This document shows, piece after piece, positions 44,928 through 52,647 of a DNA stretch of 64,000 nt (position 1 is the first letter of the stretch; each line of letters opens with the position of its first letter). Location: positions 1-64,000 of the forward strand of contig NZ_CP013421.1 in NCBI RefSeq assembly GCF_001718695.1, read 5' to 3'. The position numbers were made by a program, and so were the translations under genes. Below the pieces are notes generated by a model. The model had not been told where the DNA came from, searched no databases, and was given only the letters and a program-made list of their open reading frames with translations. The DNA is from Burkholderia ubonensis. GTDB taxonomy: Bacteria > Pseudomonadota > Gammaproteobacteria > Burkholderiales > Burkholderiaceae.

Positions 44928-45663
44928 ACGAGTCGCGTTCGTCACCGGCGGGACGGGTGGCCTCGGCACCGCCATCGCGCGGCGCCTGCACGATGCCGGC
45001 ATCACCGTGGCCGTGTCGTACATGAACGGCGACGCTCAACTCGCGACGTGGATCGCACGCGAGCGCGAGGCGGGCCGCACGTTTCACGCGTTCGAGGTCG
45101 ACGTGGCCGACTACGATTCGTGTCAGCACTGCGCGGCGCGCATGCTGGCGGAGTTCGGGCACGTCGACGTGCTCGTCAACAATGCGGGCATCACCCGCGA
45201 CGCCACGTTCGCGAAGATGACGAAGGCGCAATGGGATGCGGTGCTGCGCACCGACCTCGACGGCCTGTTCAATATGACGAAACCGTTCGTCGGCGGGATG
45301 ATCGAGCGCGGCTTCGGCCGCATCGTCAACGTCGGCTCGGTGAACGGCTCGCGGGGCGCGTACGGACAGACCAACTACGCGGCCGCGAAGGCCGGCGTGC
45401 ACGGGTTCACGAAGGCGCTGGCGCTCGAACTCGCGAAACACGGCGTGACCGTCAATACCGTGTCGCCGGGCTATCTCGCGACGCCGATGGTCGAGTCGGT
45501 GCCGAAGGAAGTGCTCGACGCGAAGATATTGCCGCAGATTCCGGTGGGCCGCCTCGGGCAGCCCGACGAGATCGCGGCGCTCGTCGCGTTCCTGTGCTCG
45601 GATGAAGGCGCGTTCGCGACCGGCGCCGATTTTGCCGTGAACGGCGGGATGCACATGCATTGA
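44917..45663 (+). CDS. phaB: Acetoacetyl-CoA reductase
   Basis: 248 residues of classical short-chain dehydrogenase: TGGTGGLGTAIARRL (NADPH-binding), NNAGITRDATFAKM, catalytic Ser in NVGSVNGSRG, YAAAK (Tyr/Lys) and SPGYLATPMV. The ITRDATFxKM and GAYGQTNYAAAKAG stretches are typical of PhaB, which reduces acetoacetyl-CoA to (R)-3-hydroxybutyryl-CoA for PHB synthesis, consuming NADPH. Translation is coupled to the upstream gene by an 11-nt overlap. No beta-ketothiolase (phaA) is present here. Confidence 0.93.
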   Translation: MGAERVAFVTGGTGGLGTAIARRLHDAGITVAVSYMNGDAQLATWIAREREAGRTFHAFEVDVADYDSCQHCAARMLAEFGHVDVLVNNAGITRDATFAKMTKAQWDAVLRTDLDGLFNMTKPFVGGMIERGFGRIVNVGSVNGSRGAYGQTNYAAAKAGVHGFTKALALELAKHGVTVNTVSPGYLATPMVESVPKEVLDAKILPQIPVGRLGQPDEIAALVAFLCSDEGAFATGADFAVNGGMHMH

Positions 45664-45668
45664 CGTGT

Positions 45669-45693
45669 GCCTGCGTCCGCGGACGCAGGCTTT
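45669..45693 (+). terminator. Hairpin with T-run between phaB and phaC
   Basis: GCCTGCGTCC-GC-GGACGCAGGC then TTTCCTC, beginning 5 nt after the phaB stop. Strong enough to attenuate, so phaC would be made at a lower level than phaB or from its own promoter. Confidence 0.6.
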
Positions 45694-45796
45694 CCTCATC
45701 CGGCGATGCGCGTGCGCCGCGTTGAAGGTCCGGCGCGATACGCGCTCCACTGCACGCGTCTTGCGACCGGCAGGCCGGTTTCCCGGAGCAAATCTG

Positions 45797-47611
45797 ATGA
45801 ATGCACCCGCGATGCGCGCGCCGCTCGCGCAGGAAGCGATACGGCTGCCGCAGCCGAACGAACCGGCGCCGTGTGCGCTCGCCACTGCGCCGGCCGATGC
45901 GACGCCCGTCGAGCAATGGAACCGCGCGGCGCACGCAAGCCTCGCCGCGATGACGTTCGGCCTGTCGCCGGTGTCGATGGCGCTGGCCGTGCTCGACTGG
46001 GGCGCGCATCTCGCGGTGTCGCCGGGCAAGTGCTTCGACCTTGCGACGCAGGCGTGGCAGGCGGCCGTCGCGCCGTCGTCGCAGGTGCGCGACGCCGCTG
46101 CGGCCGACCCCGGCGGCCTGGCCGTGCACGCGGGGGAAGCCGACCCGCGCTTCGCCGCGCCCGCGTGGGACGCCTGGCCGTTTCACGTCTATCGCGACAA
46201 TTTCCTGGCGATTCAGCGTTGGTGGCGCGACGCGACGCGGGGCGTGCCGGGCGTCGAGCGGCATCACGAGGAACTGGTCGGCTTCGCGGCGCGCCAGTGG
46301 CTTGACGCGTGTTCGCCCGGCAACTTCGTCGCGACCAATCCGGTCGTGCTCGACACTACGATGCGCAGCGGCGGGGCGAATCTGGCGACTGGTCTGCGGC
46401 ACTGGGCCGACGACGCGCGCGCGTTGTTCGAGCACACCGGCGAGCAGCGCGCGCACGATGCGCGTCCCTATCTGCCGGGGCGCGACGTGGCGATCACGCC
46501 GGGCCGGGTCGTGTGGCGCAATGAATTGTGCGAACTGCTGCAGTACGAACCCATGACGCCGAACGTCGCGCGCGAGCCGATCCTGATCGTGCCGTCGTGG
46601 ATCATGAAGTACTACATTCTCGACCTGCAGCCGCACAATTCGCTGATCCGCTTCCTGGTCGATTCCGGCTACACGGTGTTCGCCGTGTCGTGGCACAACC
46701 CTGGCGCCGAAGCGCGCGGGCTCGGGCTCGACGATTATCTGCGCGACGGCTGCATGGCCGCGCTCGACGCCGCGCGGTCGATCTGCGGCGAGGCGGTGCA
46801 CGCGGCCGGCTACTGTCTCGGCGGCACGCTCGTCGCGATCGGCGCGGCGGCGCTCGCGCGTGACGGCCGGCAGCACGAAGCGTTGCGCTCGGTGTCGTTG
46901 CTGGCCGCGCAGACCGATTTCAGCGAGCCCGGCGAGCTCGGCCTGTTCATCGACGCGAGCGAACTGGCGGCGCTCGATGCGCTGATGTGGCGGCAGGGTT
47001 ATCTGGACGGCTCGCAGATGTCCGCCGCGTTCCAGCTGCTGAACGCGCGCGACCTGATCTGGTCGCGCATGATGAGCGAGTACCTGCTCGGGCGGCGCAC
47101 GAAGCCGAACGATCTGATGTCGTGGAACGACGACACCACGCGCATGCCGTATCGCATGCACACCGAATACCTGACGCAGCTCTTTCTCGACAACGACCTG
47201 GCGGCCGGCCGCTATTGCGTCGACGGCCGGCCGGTCGCGCTGTCGGATCTCGTTGCGCCGATGTTCGTCGTCGGGACCGAACGCGATCACGTGTCGCCGT
47301 GGCGTTCGGTCTACAAGCTGCACCTGCTCACGCACAACGCGCTGACGTTCGTGCTGACGGCGGGCGGCCACAACGCCGGGATCGTGTCCGAACCGGGCCA
47401 TCCGGGCCGCCACTATCGCTGCGCGACCCGCGAGCACGGCGCGCCTTACCGCAGCGGGCACGACTTCGTGCGCGACACGCCGCCCGTAGAAGGTTCGTGG
47501 TGGACTTGCTGGCGCGACTGGTTGCGCGCGCAATCGACCGGCGACGTGCCGGCGCGCGTGCCGGCCGCCGGCTTCGCGGCGGCGCCTGGCGCATACGTGC
47601 TAGAAACCTGA
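45797..47611 (+). CDS. phaC: Polyhydroxyalkanoate synthase, class I
   Basis: 604 residues, class I length. The lipase-like box GYCLGG carries catalytic Cys340; the partners are Asp in GTERDHVSPW and His in GGHNAGIVS. Conserved PhaC segments include FVATNPVVLDTTMRSGG, WRNELCELLQYEP, PSWIMKYYILDL and VSWHNPG. It polymerises (R)-3-hydroxybutyryl-CoA into granules. The typical class I PhaC N-terminal domain is present but diverged, so this is likely a second, condition-specific synthase rather than the housekeeping phaCAB copy. GGAG lies upstream of ATG 45797; separated from phaB by a terminator-like hairpin. Confidence 0.94.
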   Translation: MNAPAMRAPLAQEAIRLPQPNEPAPCALATAPADATPVEQWNRAAHASLAAMTFGLSPVSMALAVLDWGAHLAVSPGKCFDLATQAWQAAVAPSSQVRDAAAADPGGLAVHAGEADPRFAAPAWDAWPFHVYRDNFLAIQRWWRDATRGVPGVERHHEELVGFAARQWLDACSPGNFVATNPVVLDTTMRSGGANLATGLRHWADDARALFEHTGEQRAHDARPYLPGRDVAITPGRVVWRNELCELLQYEPMTPNVAREPILIVPSWIMKYYILDLQPHNSLIRFLVDSGYTVFAVSWHNPGAEARGLGLDDYLRDGCMAALDAARSICGEAVHAAGYCLGGTLVAIGAAALARDGRQHEALRSVSLLAAQTDFSEPGELGLFIDASELAALDALMWRQGYLDGSQMSAAFQLLNARDLIWSRMMSEYLLGRRTKPNDLMSWNDDTTRMPYRMHTEYLTQLFLDNDLAAGRYCVDGRPVALSDLVAPMFVVGTERDHVSPWRSVYKLHLLTHNALTFVLTAGGHNAGIVSEPGHPGRHYRCATREHGAPYRSGHDFVRDTPPVEGSWWTCWRDWLRAQSTGDVPARVPAAGFAAAPGAYVLET

Positions 47612-47630
47612 TTTCCATGGAGGAACACCG

Positions 47631-48671
47631 ATGAAAGCACTCGTTTATCAGGGCCCCGGGCGCAAGGCGCTCGAGGAGCGGCCGATGCCTGAGCTGCAGG
47701 CGCCGACCGATGCGATCGTCAGGATGACGCGCACGACGATCTGCGGCACCGACCTGCACATCCTCAAGGGCGACGTGCCGTCGTGCGAACCGGGCCGCAT
47801 CCTCGGTCACGAAGGCGTCGGGATCGTCGAGCGCGTCGGCGCGGCGGTCGACACGTTGAAGCCGGGCGATCACGTGCTGGTCTCGTGCATCTCGTCGTGC
47901 GGCCGCTGCGACAACTGCCGCCGCGGCCTGTACTCGCACTGCGCGACGGGCGGGTGGATCCTCGGGCACCGGATCGACGGCACGCAGGCCGAATTCGTGC
48001 GGATTCCGCACGCCGAGACGAGCCTGTACCGGGTGCCGCCCGGCGTGGACGAGGACGCGCTCGTGATGCTGTCCGACATCCTGCCGACCGGGTTCGAATG
48101 CGGCGTGCTGAACGGCAAGGTGCAGCCGGGCTGTTCGGTCGCGATCGTCGGCGCCGGCCCGATCGGGCTCGCGGCGCTGCTGACCGCGCAGTTCTATTCG
48201 CCCGGCCAGATCATCATGATCGACCCGGACCGCAACCGGCTCGACGTGGCGCGCCGCTTCGGCGCGACCGATTGCGTCGACGGCCGCGCCGGCGACACGG
48301 TTGCGGAAGTGATGAAGCTGACCGACGGCGTCGGCGTCGATTGCGCGATCGAGGCGGTCGGCATTCCGGCGACGTTCGAGATGTGCACGTCGATCGTCGC
48401 GCCGGGCGGCGTGGTCGCGAACGTCGGCGTGCACGGCGTGAAGGCGGACCTGCATCTCGAGAAGCTGTGGGATCGCAACATCGCGATCACGACGCGGCTC
48501 GTCGACACCGTCAGCACGCCGATGCTGCTGAAGACCGTGCGCGCGGGGCGGCTCGATCCGATGCAACTGATCACGCACCGCTTCTCGCTCGACGACGTCG
48601 GGCAGGCGTACGACACGTTCGGTCGCGCGGCGGAAACGCATGCGTTGAAGGTGATTATTGAGGTTAGTTGA
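47631..48671 (+). CDS. Zinc-dependent alcohol dehydrogenase (MDR superfamily), type 2
   Basis: 346 residues. Catalytic zinc: TICGTDLHILKGD and GHEGVGIVE. Structural zinc cysteines: CGRCDNCRRGLYSHC. Rossmann: VAIVGAGPIGLAALLTA, with Asp in MIDPDRNRL indicating NAD+ preference. The sequence style is that of secondary alcohol or short-chain alcohol dehydrogenases (zinc-dependent ADH family of Ralstonia/Burkholderia). It could dispose of NADH during fermentation. TGGAGG precedes ATG, and the gene follows phaC by 19 nt, so it closes the PHB operon. The anoxia block ends here at the IS1182 insertion. Confidence 0.92.
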   Translation: MKALVYQGPGRKALEERPMPELQAPTDAIVRMTRTTICGTDLHILKGDVPSCEPGRILGHEGVGIVERVGAAVDTLKPGDHVLVSCISSCGRCDNCRRGLYSHCATGGWILGHRIDGTQAEFVRIPHAETSLYRVPPGVDEDALVMLSDILPTGFECGVLNGKVQPGCSVAIVGAGPIGLAALLTAQFYSPGQIIMIDPDRNRLDVARRFGATDCVDGRAGDTVAEVMKLTDGVGVDCAIEAVGIPATFEMCTSIVAPGGVVANVGVHGVKADLHLEKLWDRNIAITTRLVDTVSTPMLLKTVRAGRLDPMQLITHRFSLDDVGQAYDTFGRAAETHALKVIIEVS

Positions 48672-48781
48672 GGACGGGGCTGGGTGCGATACGAGCCGGT
48701 GCTTGCGCCGGGTCGTAGGGCGCATGCGGAAAGCGCTTGGACTGGATTAAACGAGCAGTGGCGGGTTGGCTGACTCCGTTC

Positions 48782-50429
48782 GGCCGAGGCTGTGTAAAAA
48801 CGTCATAACCAACCAACGGGGTGCGGGTATGAGCGCGTTTGCAGGGCGCCGGTTTGCGAGCGGCGGATCTGATCGTGCAATGCCAGTTAGGGGCGTCAAC
48901 GCGTGAGATCATACGCCTGCCAACCTCATCGCTTGCATCGCCTTGGAGAACCCCAGAATCCTGATGACGCGCTTGAGGTTGTATGCCAGCACATGCAAGC
49001 TCATTTCTGCCGCGACGCATCCAAGCCCGCGTGTCTGGAAGTGAGTCGCGCCCATCCAGTGCTTGAGCGTGCCGAACACATGTTCGACTGTACGGCGTCG
49101 TATCGTCATGGCGTTGAGCTGGTGATCCAGCCTTTGCTGCATCGCCTCAAGCACCGCTTCGTGCTCCCACCGCCGGATTCGTCGGTAATCAGCCGGCGTA
49201 CACTGGCTCTTGATCGGGCATCGCGGACACGCACTGCTCCAGTAGGTACGCAGGGTCATCAGGTTGCCGCCCTCAACTGAACTGTATCGGTAAATCGCCC
49301 GTTGACCGGCCGGGCACTGATACTGATCATCCTCGACGATATAGACGAAGTCAGCCCGGTCGAACCGCCCGTCGGCCTTGGCGCTGGATGTCTGCGATTT
49401 GGGCACCAATGCAGCAATGCCAGCGTCATCGCACGCCTTGATTTCGGGTGCACTGAAGTATCCACGGTCTGCCAGTGCCTTCATCTTCTTCTTGCCCATG
49501 GCATCGCGCGCGGCCTTGGCCATCGGGCTCAACTGCGCCCGATCGCTGCCGACGTTCGTCACTTCGTGCGTCACGATGAGGTGATGCCGGGTGTCGACGG
49601 CTACCTGAACGTTGTAGCCAACCACGCCCGTGCCTTTGGCCTGCGAGATCATCGAGCGTGAGTCGGGATCGGTTAGCGAGACCTGCTTTTCGGGGAGGCC
49701 TTTCAGGATTTCTGCTGCACGATTCAGATCTCGCATCTGTTCGCGCAGCATGTCGATCTTCTCCTGTAGTCGCTCGGTCTTCGCCTCTACCTCGACCGGT
49801 TGAGTGCGATCAGCCGTCTCCAATGCATCCAGGTACCGCTGAATGCTTTGCTCGATCTGCTCGAGGCGCTTCTCAATCTTGTTGGGCGTGAAGTTCCGGT
49901 CGCGGCTGTTGACCGCTTTGAACTTGCTGCTGTCGATCGCCACGACCGCTTGCGTGAACAGCTTCAGGTCACGGCACAACATCACGAAGCGTCGGCATAC
50001 GTTGCGAATGCCTTCTCCATTGCTTCGCCTGAACTCGGCAATGGTCTTGAAGTCCGGCGCAAGCCGGCCAGTCAACCACATCAGTTCGACATTGCGCTGG
50101 CACTCTCGCTCCAGGCGACGGCTCGACTGCACACGATTGAGATAGCCGTAGATGTAGATCTTGAGCAGCACAGTCGGGTGGTAAGACGGCCGGCCTGTGG
50201 CCGCAGGCGTGGCCCCTTCAAATCCCAGGGAAACCAGTTCGAGCTCTTCGACGAATGCGTCGATAATCCTGACCGGATTGTCCTCGGCGATGAAGTCATC
50301 GAGGCATTCCGGCAGCAGCACGGCCTGATTACGGTCTGCACCTTCGACAAATCGCCCCATCTTCGCCTCGCGCCCCAACAGGTTGATTCAGTCTAGGCGA
50401 TCACCGGCGTTTTGACACAGCCTCGGCCA
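48782..50429 (-). mobile_element. IS1182-family insertion sequence, complete
   Basis: About 1.65 kb bounded by GGCCGAGGCTGTGTAAAAAC (48782 onward) and the inverse of GGCCGAGGCTGTGTCAAAAC (ending 50429), 20 of 21 bases matching. The flanks are CCGTTC on the left and GGAACGG on the right, themselves an inverted repeat, so the target was palindromic. It separates the anoxia block from a broken toxin/barstar locus. Confidence 0.9.
48909..50360 (-). CDS. IS1182 family transposase
   Basis: 483 residues. Begins MGRFVEGADRNQAVLLPECL; contains the DUF772 N-terminal region (GRPSYHPTVLLKIYIYGYLN), a coiled-coil insert (EQSIQRYLDALE, LQEKIDMLREQM) and the DDE core (VAIDSSKFKAVN; GYNVQVAVDTRHH, LADRGYFS; RRRTVEHVFGTLKHWMG). 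Intact, so the element is probably active and could act on the MITE-like copies at 29370 and 60206, which share its ends. ATG 50360 has GAGGCG upstream; a TTG 18 nt earlier is also in frame. Confidence 0.93.
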   Translation of the reverse strand: MGRFVEGADRNQAVLLPECLDDFIAEDNPVRIIDAFVEELELVSLGFEGATPAATGRPSYHPTVLLKIYIYGYLNRVQSSRRLERECQRNVELMWLTGRLAPDFKTIAEFRRSNGEGIRNVCRRFVMLCRDLKLFTQAVVAIDSSKFKAVNSRDRNFTPNKIEKRLEQIEQSIQRYLDALETADRTQPVEVEAKTERLQEKIDMLREQMRDLNRAAEILKGLPEKQVSLTDPDSRSMISQAKGTGVVGYNVQVAVDTRHHLIVTHEVTNVGSDRAQLSPMAKAARDAMGKKKMKALADRGYFSAPEIKACDDAGIAALVPKSQTSSAKADGRFDRADFVYIVEDDQYQCPAGQRAIYRYSSVEGGNLMTLRTYWSSACPRCPIKSQCTPADYRRIRRWEHEAVLEAMQQRLDHQLNAMTIRRRTVEHVFGTLKHWMGATHFQTRGLGCVAAEMSLHVLAYNLKRVIRILGFSKAMQAMRLAGV

Positions 50430-50531
50430 GGAACGGTCACTGGTACTCGGTGCCAGAATCGTCAACGATCCGACGATGGAGCATCTATCGGAACCGGTCA
50501 GACGCAAAATGGAATTCGGAATAGCGCGATG
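50430..50531 (+). pseudogene. 3' tail of a truncated gene, possible toxin partner of the barstar gene
   Basis: Immediately right of the IS1182 end, two frames are open. One ends at TGA 50530-50532, overlapping the barstar ATG as ATGA (tail ...TMEHLSEPVRRKMEFGIAR); the other ends at TAG 50522 (tail ...HWYSVPESSTIRRW...). The overlap arrangement and barstar neighbour suggest the end of an upstream toxin gene removed by IS1182. Identity cannot be decided. Confidence 0.4.
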
Positions 50532-50728
50532 ACGAACGTATTCGTAGACACGACTAAAATTACGGACTGGCCTTCATTCCATCGGGTCTTCTCGCAGATC
50601 TTTGGTTTTCCCGCGTTTTATGGCAACAACATGGACGCGTTGATTGACTGTTTGAGTTACCTCGATGATCCCGAGGCCGCGATGACGAGCTTGCATGTTA
50701 GGCCGGGATGTTGATTTTCACCGAATCT
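50529..50728 (+). pseudogene. Barstar-family RNase inhibitor, truncated
   Basis: MTNVFVDTTKITDWPSFHRV, FGFPAFYGNNMDALIDCL and YLDDPEAAMTSLHVRPG match the barstar fold, including the FYGxNxDAxxD inhibitor helix. The frame then breaks: after RPG it shifts and would continue as MLIFTES up to the IS3-family left end at 50729. Roughly the last third is lost. In life it would neutralise a barnase-like ribonuclease toxin in the cytosol. Confidence 0.8.
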
Positions 50729-52354
50729 TGACCCACCGGGGATGCGGCTATTTTCTTGGACTGATTTACGTTGCTAACCCGAGGCTTTCACGGTACTCGA
50801 TGGGGCTGAGATAGCCAAGGTAGCCCTTGATCCGTTTCTCGTTGTACCAGCGAACGTAGGCGTCCAGTACCTCAACGAACTCCGCGATGGTCGTCGAACG
50901 CCAGTCTCCTGTATAGAACATCTCAGTCTTTAGCCTGCCGAAGAATCCCTCACAGGCCGCGTTGTCCGGTGAACAGGCTTTACGCGACATGGAGGGGATC
51001 AGCTTAGCCTTCGCAACCCGCGATAGCCAGCCAGGCCAACGGTAGTGGCCACCCCGATCGGAATGCACGATCGGCGTCTCGTCGTCCTCGGTCACGGTCT
51101 CGATAGCCGCATCTAGCATGGAATTCACGAGCTCTGCGTCGGGGCTTGTGCCAATCGACCAGCTGACTACCATCCCATCGAAGCAGTCGATCATGGGCGA
51201 TAGATATACCTTCCCCGCAGGAATCTGGAACTCGGAAATATCCGTCACCCACTTTTCGTTGGGGGCGTTCGCGTGGAAATCGCGATTGATGATGTTATCT
51301 GGGGCAGGGCTGATTTCCCCGATATAAGAGCGATATCGGCGCCGCTTGGGCCTTGCTGCGTGGAGGCCGCCTTGTTTCATGAGGCGACGCACGACTTTCT
51401 CCGATAGAAACACTCGTTTCCTGCTAAGCGCTGCTTGCACCCGACGATAGCCGTAGGATCGGTGATTGTCCTCGAAGATCTCTGCAACGGTACGACGGAC
51501 ATCTGCATATTTGTCGGCAACCCGTATGGGCGACCGATGATAAAAATAGGAGCTGCGCGCCAGGTCCAACCGCTCAAGCAGCTCAGTCAAACCGTATTCT
51601 TCTCTCAGGGCGTCAACCAGCCTCGTCTTCTCCCGATTGCTCAGGAGTGGCAGGTCGACGCCCAGGTCTTTTTTTACGAGTTCATTCGCCTTCTTCAACA
51701 GGTCGTGTTCAAGCTTCAGATTGCGAATGTCGCGCCGGAGCTCTTCGACCTGCCGCTCCAGTTCGTCCCGATCCGTCTCTGATGGTGATCCCTTGTCGCG
51801 CTTCATGGATGCAGGGGGCCCTCGGCCGAGTAACTGGTTTTTCCAGTTGTACAGCGACACCCTGTCGACGTCCAGCTTTTGCGCCACCGCCTGTGCACTT
51901 CCTTCCCGTGTGCACAGTTCGTACACCGCGAGCTGCCTGGTCGCCAATGACACGGCCGGTCGGCCTGCCTTGCCAACCACGCGTTTCCTGGTTTCCGGAT
52001 AGCGCTCGCGAACCCACGCCGTCAGTATCTGCCGACAGGGATAGCCTAATGCCCTGAGGGTGAAGCTGAAGCTGCGCCCGTGATTGACGTAATGCTCAAG
52101 TGCCAGGTTCTTCTGTTCTTCTGAGTACTTTGGCTTTACGCGAACATACTCTTTCTGCAGATCGCCACTCTTCTCGAATTCCTCGCACCACGCCTTGAGA
52201 GAATTCTTCGTCGGGTAACCCAACTGGCGGATTGTCGCCTTGACGCGCTTTCCGAGTTTCAGGTACAGCTCGACCGCCCGAACGCGGTCTTCGTATGAAT
52301 ACATGGACTACCTCCAAAGTAGTCCAAGATTTTGTCCGCATCCCCGGTGGGTCA
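50729..52354 (-). mobile_element. IS3-family insertion sequence, complete, single-ORF type
   Basis: 1626 bp with inverted ends TGACCCACCGGGGATGCGG (perfect for 19 nt at both sides). The flanking bases show no direct repeat (ATCT left, GTTC right), so flanking DNA was deleted or rearranged after insertion. The left side is barstar and the right side an unrelated gene tail. Confidence 0.9.
50766..52304 (-). CDS. IS3 family transposase, fused OrfAB
   Basis: 512 residues in one frame. Two N-terminal HTH units (DRVRAVELYLKLGKRVKATI; QLAVYELCTREGSAQAVAQKL), a leucine-zipper-like helix (ERQVEELRRDIRNLKLEHDLLKK) and a DDE integrase core (WVTDISEFQI, IVHSDRGGHY, N-AACEGFFGRLKTEMF). Unlike many IS3 elements no frameshift is needed. 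GGAGG before ATG 52304. Intact. Confidence 0.93.
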   Translation of the reverse strand: MYSYEDRVRAVELYLKLGKRVKATIRQLGYPTKNSLKAWCEEFEKSGDLQKEYVRVKPKYSEEQKNLALEHYVNHGRSFSFTLRALGYPCRQILTAWVRERYPETRKRVVGKAGRPAVSLATRQLAVYELCTREGSAQAVAQKLDVDRVSLYNWKNQLLGRGPPASMKRDKGSPSETDRDELERQVEELRRDIRNLKLEHDLLKKANELVKKDLGVDLPLLSNREKTRLVDALREEYGLTELLERLDLARSSYFYHRSPIRVADKYADVRRTVAEIFEDNHRSYGYRRVQAALSRKRVFLSEKVVRRLMKQGGLHAARPKRRRYRSYIGEISPAPDNIINRDFHANAPNEKWVTDISEFQIPAGKVYLSPMIDCFDGMVVSWSIGTSPDAELVNSMLDAAIETVTEDDETPIVHSDRGGHYRWPGWLSRVAKAKLIPSMSRKACSPDNAACEGFFGRLKTEMFYTGDWRSTTIAEFVEVLDAYVRWYNEKRIKGYLGYLSPIEYRESLGLAT

Positions 52355-52638
52355 GTTCTGCGTGGACATCAACATTCAGGACGGTCGAATCGGCGGACTC
52401 GACCGTTCAGGCCATCGCGATGTATCGCTCCGGGGGCGCGCTGTACGCGGTGCAGGCGACAAAAACCGGAGCGGATGCACCGGATCTGTACGTGAAGCCC
52501 GCGCCCGTCAATTTCAAGGTTTACCGCTTCGACGGCAACCTCGATGTCGCTCGCTTTAAGTTGACCCAGACTTCGCGTAGCAAGGCGACTTACATGAACG
52601 CGGGCGACGCACTCACCAAAGAATTTTTTTCGCGATAA
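52355..52638 (+). pseudogene. C-terminal remnant of a gene cut by the IS3-family element
   Basis: Right of the IS a frame runs to 52638: AIAMYRSGGALYAVQATKTG, DLYVKPAPVNFKVYRFDGNL, NAGDALTKEFFSR. Composition is protein-like and the stop lies 9 nt before the effector gene, so it was the preceding gene of the same operon. No family recognised; it may have been a T6SS-linked component or immunity protein. Confidence 0.6.
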
Positions 52639-52647
52639 GGGTGACGC

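Noticed and set aside
45452..47533. 693-codon minus-strand frame opposite phaB/phaC
   Set aside because: Shadow of the clearly identified PHB genes.
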